Below, piece after piece: positions 55,256 to 64,000 of a stretch of DNA of 64,000 nucleotides. The notes under the pieces are model-generated. The model was not told the DNA's origin. It saw only the letters and a program-made list of their open reading frames with translations, and did no database searches. The stretch is from Impatiens glandulifera (Eukaryota > Streptophyta > Magnoliopsida > Ericales > Balsaminaceae), in the NCBI RefSeq assembly GCF_907164915.1, contig NC_061862.1, forward strand, positions 82,673,718 through 82,737,717, given 5' to 3'. The translations under genes and the position numbers were made by a program. Position 1 is the stretch's first letter, and each line of letters starts with the position of its first letter.

Positions 55256-58205
55256 ATGGCTCTAGGCAAAGCACCCTTCCAATGGATGTTGCAGGTCGAT
55301 TTCGCAGACATTGATGAACACGCTGAAGATAAAAACAAGGTTGTTCTTCAATCTCTAAGACATTCAGGGTTGGAGGAGTTCTTATCTGGCCCATTCATCG
55401 TATATCCGACGGCGGTAATGGAGTTTCTGGCGACGGCGATGCTAACAAAGAGGAAGGTCTCTGCCACCGTCAACGGCAAGGAAATTCTGATCAACGAGGA
55501 GCGATTTTCTGAAGCCCTCGGTTTGCCCAACACCGGTTTGGATCTCAAAACCGACCTCACCGATGCAGAGTCTAATGTTGTCCGGTTGGTGATATCGGCT
55601 AAAGATCAGGAACTGGTGATTCACTCAAGCCGGATGAACAAGCTGAAACCGGAGTTCAGGTGGCTGCTGAACATCATCGCTCGTTCAATTCAGGGAAGAG
55701 GAGGTAACTTCGATAACCTGACGAAACTTAAGTTCAAAATGTTGATGACCATTGTCCGTGGTGACAAGGTAGATTGGGGAGCCGTCATCTTCGAAGAATT
55801 TTGTGAAATGGTGATTCAAAAGGATGGTCGGGTTCAGGCTTTCGCAATGCAGATTGTCAAGATTCTCAAGTTTCTCAAGTTAGATCTTGGCGAAGGTGAA
55901 CCGCTCCCACCTAACAATATTCTCAACTCTGAGTCGATGATTGAGAAGCCCGATAAAGCGGATAAGCCGAAGTCCTCCAGAACGAAGTCTTCCAAGGGGA
56001 CCAGTTCTTCCGCTCCGGCTGAAGAATGTTCAAAACAAAAGAAACCGAAGAAAAAGGCGGTTGAAGCCGAAACCGCACAAGAAAAGAAGGGGAGGAAGAA
56101 GTCCTCTGCAAAGAAGAGCTCCAGCAAGCCGGCAGACTCCGAGAAAACCCTTTCCTCGGATAATCCACCAGAGAGAACCGGAGACGTTTTCCAACCCATC
56201 CCCATCAACACCGTTCATCCTATTCCTGTTCACTCTCACTCACCAAGGCAAACCGATCCCTCGGGGAGCCACAAAACCGAGTCATCATCAAAGGAGGAAG
56301 CAGAGGTTAGTATCAACTCTGAAAACTCCAAGTCCCCAAGCAAAAGGATCGAAGAGGTAATAGCCGACGTAGGCTTAAATACCTCTGAAATTATTATGGA
56401 AGTAGTTCAAAACATTGCAAGGGAAACCGAAGACGATGTGTCGAGTCGTCGTAAGTCAGTTGATCAGGTTGAGATACCCGATCAAAGTGAAGTTCAACCG
56501 GTCGAAGAAACGGCCAAAACCGCAAGCATCACTCATCCGGCTCAGGAGGGCAACACTGAAGAACAGGAACCATCCGGTTCCGCAGGGAACAAGTCAGTTC
56601 CAGATGTCACAACAAACCAATCGGCTCAAGATGGGCCAACTGATTCATCACTCATACCTGAAGGGTCGGTCCAGGTTAACAAAGGAAAATAGGTCCTTGT
56701 TGAAGATTCGACGGTGACAGGAAAAGGCAACTTGCAAACCGGCTCCCAACCAGAAATCTTAACCGGGGACAAAGTCAATTTTTCCGCAGAACAAGAGGAT
56801 GAATTGTTCGAGGGGCTCATCAGGGATATGAACAAAAGTGTTAGTGATGTGATATCACCATACCTCCTATGGGTACAGCTTCGTTGTGAGACAAAGCTGT
56901 CGGATATGGTTCCAGGGATGAGCGGCAACAAACATTGGGAGAAACTCATAAAATTAGAAGAAATGGCCCTCAAGCTGGCACACACCAACCTCATTCAACC
57001 CGCCTTCAGCAAAACCGTGGTAATTCGTGAATACGCTCGGTTACAAACAGTTGAGGACGCATTAAAGGAAGTGGAAGGAGCAACGCTAACTCCGATTGAA
57101 ATGAAAATGTCTGAACGGTTTCATCCGGTGCGGGGAAAAGCTCCTGCAAAGCCTTGACCATCTTGATGCACAATGGAGAAACGGCTGCCGACACCAACTT
57201 AGCAATGCCGACCTATATAAGAGTAAGCCCTTCTTTGTTGCCGGGGAGACATCTAGAACAACGGAAAACCGGGAACGAGATCCTCCTCAAAATGTTAAGG
57301 CTCCGGAACTTGATCAGATAAAACAGGCGGTGATTGATACCATTGAGACGTGTCTTGGAAATTACAACACTGCAACCGATGAGAGGATTGCAGCAGCTGA
57401 AGTGAACCTGTCGAACACTGTACGGGGATCTGTGCAAACCGAAATAGTCAACACCGTTCAAACATCTATCAAATCCATGATAGATGAGGCTGTGCAAACC
57501 TCCGTCAAATCCTTGATCGCAGAGTCCATCCAAACCGCAACCGCTCCTCTGGTAGATATGCTGTAGACCATGGCTATTCAAATTGGGGAGTTGTCCAAAC
57601 TCCAAGTGAGCAAGACTCAATAGCAAATCGAGTCTGACGCCGAAACCGCTAAGAGGCTACAAGACGAAGAAATGGAAAGGGAACAGTTAAGGAAAGAACT
57701 TGAGGAGAAAGATCTCGAGTTTGCCCAGAAATGCAACGAGGAAGAACAGGCAGCCATCCAAGAACCAATACCGGCTCAACCGTCACATGTTATGAAGACA
57801 AGAAACAAGAACAAGAGGAAGGCAGTTACGGAGGTAATGAAACGGGCAGAACAAAGCAGCCAAAGAGTAATAGTACCGGTCGGGCTGAACGTACAACCTG
57901 TTGATGATGAAGAGTAAGAAGAAGAAGAAGAGGATATTGAAGAACTTAACCAGCGCAAGAAGAGGACACTTGAAAGGTCAACAGCAACTCCAAGCTCCAG
58001 ACCAATTGTTGCTCAACCGCCTCGACAACCAAAACCAGTCTGTACCGGTTTTGGATTCGGCAAAAAGACTCCCGGCATCTCAAGTGTGTGGGCCGGATTT
58101 CAAATTGACGCTGAAAGACGCGACAGGGAGTGGAAGGCAAAGGAAGAGGAAGACAGAAGGCGACTGGAGAAAGAACTTGAAAAGGGGGGACCATCCAAGC
58201 CTTAG
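55256..58205 (+). pseudogene. Accessory gene C of Copia element 2, long form, several stops
   Basis: The ATG at 55,256 starts the shared domain (LQVDFADI, GLEEFLSGPFIVY, LGLPNTG, GRGGNFDNL, DWGAVIFEEF; residues 1-220). A lysine-rich nuclear-signal-like stretch follows (KKPKKKAVE, KKGRKKSSAKKSS), then a serine/acid spacer, the block YLLWVQLRCETK, a repeat of VQTS-S-KS-I-E type (about 57,430-57,550), a charged coil (REQLRKELEEKDLEF) and a charged end (ERRDREWKAKEEEDRRRLEKE). Breaks: TAG 56,690-56,692, a frame change near 57,150, TAG 57,564-57,566, TAG 57,621-57,623 and TAA 57,915-57,917. The frame then reaches TAG 58,203-58,205. The original would have been nearly 1,000 residues. Confidence 0.82.
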
Positions 58206-58387
58206 TCTTCTTTTCTTAAGAACAATTTATGTGATTTGGTTTCAGAACTCAGTTACTTTATGTTTTGGATTGATTAGTGTTTACACACCTTTTGAAAAAC
58301 CTTCAAAACAACATGTTCTTGAAACTCTTTTACAAAAACAGAAAATACTCATAAAAGGAGACTTCACTAAAGCAAATCTTTTCAAAT

Positions 58388-58719
58388 CGGCCATACATTA
58401 CAAGTTTTGAGTATTTATTCTAAATAATCAAAAAGGGAGAAATTGATAAGAAAAATTAAGTAGAGTTAATTTTTCAAACCGGCCATACATTATAAGTTTT
58501 GAATATTTATTCTAAATAATCAAAAAGGGAGAAATTGATAAGAAAAATTAAATAGAGTTAATTTTTCAAACCGGCCATACATTACAAGTTTTGAGTATTT
58601 ATTCTAAATAATCAAAAAGGGAGAAATTGATAAGAAAAATTAAGTAAAGTCAATTTTTTAAACCGGCCATACATTACAAGTTTTGAATATTTATTCTAAA
58701 TAATCAAAAAGGGAGAAAT
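58388..58719 (+). repeat. 92-bp tandem repeat carrying PPT and LTR start
   Basis: TGATAAGAAAAATTAA starts at 58,444, 58,536, 58,628 and 58,720, each preceded by the purine tract CAAAAAGGGAGAAAT. The unit is 92 bp. Comparison with the 5' LTR shows that the LTR begins at the third start (58,628), so the two earlier PPT/TG pairs lie in the internal region and the fourth lies within the LTR. Confidence 0.93.
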
Positions 58720-59949
58720 TGATAAGAAAAATTAAGTAGAGTTAATTTTTGGAACCGGCTAGAAAAACTAAACAGTTGTTAACCTTCATGTGCAGGTGCA
58801 GATCAAAACGTATGAACCGGCTGAACTTCATAAACCGGTTGCTGAAGCACTTCAAAGAAACCAGTTCTAAGTGATCAAGTCAAAGATCAGAGGAACCGGT
58901 TTCTACTCTCTCAAGCGACCGGCCAGCAAAGACAAAAATTCACATACCAGCCGGATCATATTGCACAAGAGATAAAACCGGAAACTACAATCTTCAAGAG
59001 TGACGTAGTATGACGAGATAGACGTGTCTCAAAGGAATAAAAGAAGATCAGATCCGATCGGAAGCATGCGAGGAAAGCAATGATGCTTTACTAATCCGAA
59101 GTTGACAACCGGAAGTGCATGCCCGACACGTGTTCAAATCTGAAAACCAATTACGTCATCCTACACTCAGAGTTGTCTGCATGATTGTCAAGTGTTAAGG
59201 AAGGTGAAACGTGCAAGCAACCTTCCTGCACCGGCGTGATAATGATCAACCAATCCAGAGGAGAGAGAAAAAGATGACCGTTGGGATCTCATCCACTATA
59301 AAAGGAAGATGAAGCGTCCTCATTTAATGCGAATCATCAAGCAAGAAAGCTATTCAATACAAGTGAACAATAGTTACAAAAGTTTTAGAGAGATAAAATC
59401 CTTCGAAAGATTCAAAACCGGTGTGTCATAAACCGGAAGCTTTCTGTGTGTGTTTGCGTTGTGTTATTATATTACATCAAAGAGAGTTGGTGTAACCGGC
59501 GAGTAGCGAGTTGGGCTCGACCGGCAGTGTTGTTATAACTATAAAAGTTAGTGGAGATCCTTCTCATAACCTGAGAAGAAGGGGTGACGTAGGAGAGTTT
59601 GCTCCGAACATCGATGAAAAATCCTGTCTCGTGTCTTCTCTTTCGTTTCATTACTTACTCAATTAACCTAACCTCAAACCAAATTAATCGTACTCCGTAA
59701 ACCGGTCCACTCATATCTCTAAAACTGACTCCTTCTAAAACATCATCTAAGTCGCATACGTTGCTTCAGACTGAAACAGATATTTCCGCCCTTGAACTCG
59801 GTTCAAGAGTCTGTGACAGTTTGTGTAGTGCTGAGAACGGTTATAGTCTCTAACCGGACTATCACCAAAGAGTGTTGTGTGTTGTAAGCGGCCACCCTTC
59901 CAGAAACCGGAAACACCCCGGTCCTCCAAGGGCGTCCCCGATCCTAACA
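58628..59949 (+). repeat. 3' LTR of Copia element 2
   Basis: It runs from TGATAAGAAAAATTAAG to GATCCTAACA (1,322 bp). It contains about 48 bp (with GAACCGGCTGAACTTC) missing from the 5' LTR and the TATA box at 59,296-59,304. The minus frame at 59,747-59,953 is not a gene. Confidence 0.94.
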
Positions 59950-59954
59950 GCAAT
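59950..59954. repeat. Target site duplication GCAAT, right copy
   Basis: It lies directly after the 3' LTR end CCTAACA of Copia element 2. Confidence 0.93.
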
Positions 59955-60916
59955 CTCCACTTGACATGTCAATAAATGTCAAGTTTTCATCCAATGAGAT
60001 TTAATCTTTATTTAATAATGATGTAATACTTGGTCATTTTAATTTTATAATTACAAAAATAACGAAGTTTCAATCTTTTCTTCTACACGCTTAAACTTTA
60101 TCTCTTGCCACTTCCTCCTCTTTTTTAGCAACTTATTTTATTTTTTTGACCACACATGAATCGTCATTTCAAGATTTGTGGTGTCACCATCAAGAAGATG
60201 ACCGTTGCCTTCATCTAACTCTTTTAACATGGGTCGGTCCATTAGTCGGGTGACCGGTAGGATCCGTCAATTGGATCATTTCCTTGGTCTTACTTCGAGT
60301 TGACTTGCCTTTGATTTGGATCTTCCTATCCCTATTCACAAATCTGATCCGGATATTGTATGTGGATCTTGGATTGACTTATTTCCCTTTATCCTACAAA
60401 AGAAATAAAAATAAATAAACAATTAAAGAAAACAGTTATATTATTATTAATTATTCCTATTTCTAAGAAACAATCATAATTATAATAAAATATTAACTAA
60501 CTTATTCAAATTGCAAAATCTAATCTAACTAATCTAACAAACTAATCTAACTAAAAATGACAAAATCATATATAACGAATTTTTTACTTTTAAATTAAAA
60601 AAATCGTTAATATATATTTTGTAAAAGTTTTTATTTATTTATTTATTTATAAATATCCAAGTTATTAATTTAAATGCAATCTTGAATATTCAAATTATAA
60701 TAATTTTCCCAAGTGTTGTAACTTAGACAAATTACTACCTTAACTTTATCAAGAATCCAAAATCAATTATTTTCAAAAACTCAATTGTTCTAAAAATAAT
60801 CGTCTTTAAAATAAATCGTGCAATGAGCCTGTGAATGAATTCAAGAAACTTGTATAGACTCAGATTTATTAAAAGCATAAACTATAAAATTGGGGGGTGA
60901 AAAGTGAGTGTCTACA
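59955..60916 (-). repeat. 5' LTR of the Ogre element, part 2 (U3 end)
   Basis: It resumes exactly where part 1 stops (CTCCACTTGACATGTC) and matches 33,710-34,722 to the terminus GTGTCTACA. Some short stretches present in the sister are missing. Confidence 0.93.
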
Positions 60917-61194
60917 CACCTCTGAATGTAACACCTCTAAACACAGCACCTCCGGACGTAGATAGACTGAATTTTACAGAGAATTTGGTGTGGATTACTA
61001 AATGTACATTGATGATTGAAAAAGCCACGAGAAGAATGAAATCTTTAAGTTCAGGCTGAGATGCAACGCCATTGTATGACAACGCCATCCACATCATGTA
61101 CAGAGCAATGGACATGAATAAACGTTTCAGGGATGCCATGCACAAATACTTCAAGGATCGAACACCCACTGCAGAAGTTGGGGTACACAATGAG

Positions 61195-61440
61195 GGGGGT
61201 GACAAAGAGGTCGGTCAAAATGAGACCGGTCACACTAAGGGGGGTCAAAATGAGGCGGGTCTCGGAGAGGCCGGTCAAAATGAGGCTGGTCACACTGAGG
61301 GGAGTCAAAATGAGGCGGGTCTCGATGAGGCCGGTCAAAAAGAGGGGGGTCTCGATGAGGCTGGTCAAAAAGAGGGGCGGTCTCGATGAGGCCGGTCAAA
61401 AAGAGGGGGTCTCGATCAGGCCGGTCAAAAAGAGGAAGAG
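61195..61440 (+). repeat. Coding minisatellite in the Ulp1-like gene
   Basis: Units of 18 bp (GGTCAAAATGAGGCGGGT and variants) encode GQNEAG, GLDEAG and GQKEGG. The opposite strand also stays open by chance. Confidence 0.88.
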
Positions 61441-61889
61441 GAAGAGGAAGTACTTGAAAAAGAGGTGGCTCCAAGAAAAAGAAGGAAAAATCCCATGCGA
61501 CAAATAAAAATTCCAACACGCCTTAAATCTCCATATATGACGCAGAACAAGCCGAAGAACTTCGAGTCTGCCCAAATTGATGAAGTCGCACCTGATTTGG
61601 TGGTACAAAAAGAGGGTGGTCAAGAAGTACTTGAAGTTGTGGTGACAGGAATAGAATTTGTTGCTCCCAAAAAACATAAAAAATATCACCTAAATATCAT
61701 GTAAATTGCAACACGCCTTCAATGTCAATATATGATCAAGAACAAGCAAAGAAATCAAGCTTTCTTCGATTTTGTCACGGTAGATTACCGAGATAAAGTC
61801 GTTATGGGGTTCATTTATGCAAATGAAGATGTTGAGAATGCGAGGTAAATCAAGCTTTCTTAGTTGAATATTGGTTATATTATGTTTGG

Positions 61890-62405
61890 CTGTTATGGGA
61901 CCCGAAATTGGTGGTTTCGGGACTTGGAAGTGGGATAAAGGGTCTCGAAAGTGTGGTTTTGGGACCCGAAATTGTGGTTTGGGGACCTAAAAGTGTGGTT
62001 TCAGAACCCGAAATGGGTGGTTTCAGGACCCGAAAGTTGAATTCTTTTGTGTTTGGCTGTTATGGGTCCTGAAAGTGTGGTTTCGGGACCCGAAATGGGT
62101 GTTTTCGGGACCCAAAAGTTGAATTCTTTTGTGTTTGGCTGTTATGGATCCCGAAAGTGTGGTTTTGGGACCCGAAATGGGTGGTTTCAGGATCCGAAAG
62201 TTGAATTCATTTGTGTTTGGTTGTTATGGGTCCCAAAAGTGTGGTTTCGGGATCCGAAATAGGTGGTTTCTAGACCCGAAAGTTGAATTCTTTTGTGTTT
62301 GGCTGTTATGGGTCCCGAAAGTGTGGTTTCGGGACCCGAAAGCTTAGTTTCGGGGCCCGAAATGGATGGTTTTGGACCCAAAATGGGTGGTTTCTTGTCC
62401 CGAAA
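61890..62405. repeat. Palindromic minisatellite, block 2 (intron)
   Basis: It has the same TTTCGGGACCCGAAA core as block 1, in an about 80-bp higher-order unit containing TTGAATTCTTTTGTGTTTGG and CTGTTATGGGTCC. It lies in the intron between the exons ending 61,844 and starting 62,446. Confidence 0.92.
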
Positions 62406-63569
62406 TGACATTTTTTAACTTGTTTTCTTTTTTATGTGGTTTTAGGAAGGAAGTATTGTATGTATCTGAGCATACCAATATCAACATAGGGCAATTTCAA
62501 TCCATTAAAATAAATTTCATGTTGAAAGTGGTATTATATATGCGTGGGTAAACATGATCAGTCAGCACTGCAAATCAACTTCCGAAGGGAAAATAGTTTT
62601 TTCGACTATCGTTTTTGTAAGTCTCTATATCTTTCATTGTTGTTTAAACCAATTGTCTTATTGTGATGTTGATTTCATTTGCAGAACTTTTGGGAAGATC
62701 TAGAACCTTGTGTCCTCCAAATAACTGAAGAAATGAGAATTTTCCAAATAACACCCGAAGACATGAAAACTGCTAATCTGGTAAGTCCAATATTTTTATA
62801 TTATCTGATATTTGCTCATATATGTCATCTGAATCTTGGTGATATTTTGCAGATATTTTTCCCAATTTTATACAAAAGTCACTATTATGTTGTTGTCATC
62901 AATATGCGAAAGAAAATAATTGAAGTCCTCAACAACCTCCCACTAGACCCAGATATAGCATGGGAAGATAAATATGTCACAACTCGGAAACTGGTAATGT
63001 TGAAGTGTTTTTTAAACATAATGTATGTTAAAGTGTTTATTAACTTCTTTGGTAAAACAGGTACAAAACGTTGTGGAGTACTTCAAAACTATCGACCTAA
63101 AGATCGTAACCAAAATTGCCCAATTCTCGTTCAATGTTTTGAAATTACCTTGGTAAGACAGTTCAAATAAAACAGATTGCGCAATATACTGTATGAGACA
63201 TAATCATACTTACATGGGCGATGCAAATTGAGATTGTGGTATAACCATAACAAATGTAAGTTACATATTTTCACATTTTATTTGTTTTACAAATCTTTAA
63301 TAACCGCTGAATTATCATTTTTTTTTAGGCAAGGGGAATTCTTGAAACTTTGCGAGTCAAATACACTGCAATGATCGTCCGTTCAAATTTAAACCAAAAT
63401 ATGAAGAACATCTTAAATAATTTTGTCAACATTTTAAAAGAAGATTGTCTTGAAACGTATAAGTTGTATATAATAAGGATGTCTCTTAATTAATTTAGTA
63501 CATTTTTGTCAATTATTTTATTGTCTTCAATTATATTCAATTATTTTCTAGTCTTCAATTATAATCAAC

Positions 63570-64000
63570 TATTTTCGGGACAAGAAAACTATGGATTCGA
63601 GACAAGAAAACAAAGTATAAACTAAGTTAAACATGTCATTTCGGGACAAGAAAACTATGGATTTGGGACAAGAAAACCAAGTATAAACTAAGTTAAAAAA
63701 ATGTCATTTCGGGACAAGAAACTACCCATTTATAGTCCTGAAACCAAGCTTTCGGGTCCTGAAACAACACATTTCGGAACAAGAAACAACTCATTTCGGG
63801 TCTAGAAACCATCGATTTCGGGTCCCGAAATCACACTTTCGGGACAAGAAAATGGTGGTTTCAGGACCCGAGATAGTTTTGGGACCCGAAATGGGTGGTT
63901 TCAGGACCCGAGATGGTTGGTTTCAGGACCCGAAATTGTGGTTTCGGGACCCGAGATGGTTTCGGAACCCGAAATGTTGTGTTTCGGGACCCGAAATTGT
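63570..64000. repeat. Palindromic minisatellite, block 3, runs off the window
   Basis: It begins with variants TTTCGGGACAAGAAA and changes to TTTCGGGACCCGAAA toward the window end. It starts about 75 bp after the stop of the Ulp1-like gene. Confidence 0.9.

Larger units (their letters stand above)
45678..59949 (+). mobile_element. Sirevirus-like Ty1/Copia retrotransposon 2, complete but decayed, 14.3 kb
   Basis: Both LTRs (45,678-46,952; 58,628-59,949), a PBS, gag, pol, accessory genes A, B and C and a repeated PPT region are present, flanked by GCAAT. At 14.3 kb it is unusually long for Copia; about 6 kb is accessory genes between pol and the 3' LTR. The LTRs are close: besides an about 48-bp gap in the 5' LTR I count roughly 30 base changes by eye, mostly transitions. 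The insertion is therefore recent relative to the Ogre, but gag, pol, B and C already carry stops. Confidence 0.94.
31997..60916 (-). mobile_element. Tat/Ogre-type Ty3/Gypsy retrotransposon, interrupted by Copia element 2
   Basis: Terminal repeats at both ends (31,997-34,722 and 44,147-60,916 without the Copia insert) are flanked by the 5-bp target duplication CACCT (31,992-31,996; 60,917-60,921). The order on the minus strand is 5' LTR, tRNA-Arg-like PBS, gag remnant, RT, RNase H, a second archaeal-type RNase H, integrase, a long repeat-rich 3' region, PPT, 3' LTR. RT before integrase is Gypsy; the extra RNase H, PBS and PPT wording are of the Tat/Ogre lineage. Without the Copia the element is about 14.6 kb. 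All genes carry stops. Confidence 0.92.
60922..63493 (+). pseudogene. Ulp1-like transposon gene, 3' half with C48 protease domain
   Basis: The exon resumes in frame at CTG 60,922. Exons: to 61,844; 62,446-62,616; 62,685-62,780; 62,853-62,993; 63,061 to about 63,254; 63,329-63,493, all with GT-AG ends. The first encodes a six-residue GQNEAG-type repeat (61,195-61,440) and a basic stretch. The protease part has HYYVVVINMRKKIIEVLNNL (catalytic His; the usual Asp after VL is Asn) and TDCAIYCMRH (catalytic Cys, about 63,177). The end LRVKYTAMIVRS and stop 63,491-63,493 fit the family. Breaks: TGA 61,057-61,059, TAA 61,702-61,704, frame changes near 62,535 and 63,160 and an in-frame TGA in GDAN*DC. 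This would be a SUMO/ubiquitin-like protease relative of transposon origin. Confidence 0.8.

Noticed and set aside
55348..56239. Several minus-strand frames opposite gene C
   Set aside because: They are shadows of the lysine/serine-rich coding strand; the plus frame has the conserved domain and TATA box.
60912..61689. Long minus-strand frames opposite the Ulp1-like exon
   Set aside because: They mirror the GQNEAG coding minisatellite on the other strand; the plus strand fits the gene family and its introns.

Overview
This 64 kb window is plant nuclear DNA made almost entirely of transposable elements. The evidence is GT-AG introns, plant-type LTR retrotransposons (Ty1/Copia primed by the initiator-Met tRNA sequence, and Ty3/Gypsy of the Tat/Ogre type primed by a tRNA-Arg-like sequence), tRNA-derived SINE-like repeats, AT-rich spacers and long AT microsatellites. 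I see no ordinary single-copy housekeeping gene. The species cannot be named from the sequence.

Layout. (1) 1-10,898, minus strand: a Sirevirus-like Copia element cut by the left window edge. Going downstream (leftward) it has a 5' LTR (9,674-10,898), PBS, gag, a broken pol, then three accessory genes here called A, B and C. (2) 10,899-29,500: an 88-bp satellite array, AT microsatellites, two inverted copies of a DUF4283/zinc-knuckle gene relic, two SINE-like families, a (TATTA)n array and a 3.4 kb inverted repeat. (3) 29,780-63,493, plus strand: an intron-containing Ulp1 (C48 protease)-like gene of the type carried by plant transposons. Its introns and 3' flank hold a palindromic minisatellite (core TTTCGGGACCCGAAA). 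(4) This gene is split in an exon by a minus-strand Ogre/Tat Gypsy element at 31,997-60,916 (TSD CACCT). (5) The 5' LTR of the Ogre element is in turn split by a second, plus-strand Sirevirus-like Copia element at 45,678-59,949 (TSD GCAAT). The order of events is therefore Ulp1-like gene, then Ogre, then Copia.

The most interesting system is in the two Copia elements. Each carries, downstream of pol, the same ordered set of three paralogous accessory genes (A-B-C). All six copies share one domain (a motif like LPTEG near residue 90 and a motif like NWS..F.NLK near residue 170). Each also has its own TATA-like box 60-125 nt upstream of its ATG, and several share a 3' motif. This looks like a retrotransposon with a triplicated cargo gene expressed from internal promoters, not the single env-like ORF known from SIRE1-type elements. 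Gag and pol in both copies are separated by a UGA codon with an overlapping +1 frame that matches between copies.

Most genes are decayed. Premature stops are largely TAG or TGA where a homologue or the family consensus has CAG or CGA, as expected from deamination of methylated cytosine. Gene A of the second Copia and gag and gene B of the first remain open, as does the RT-RNase H part of the second Copia pol.
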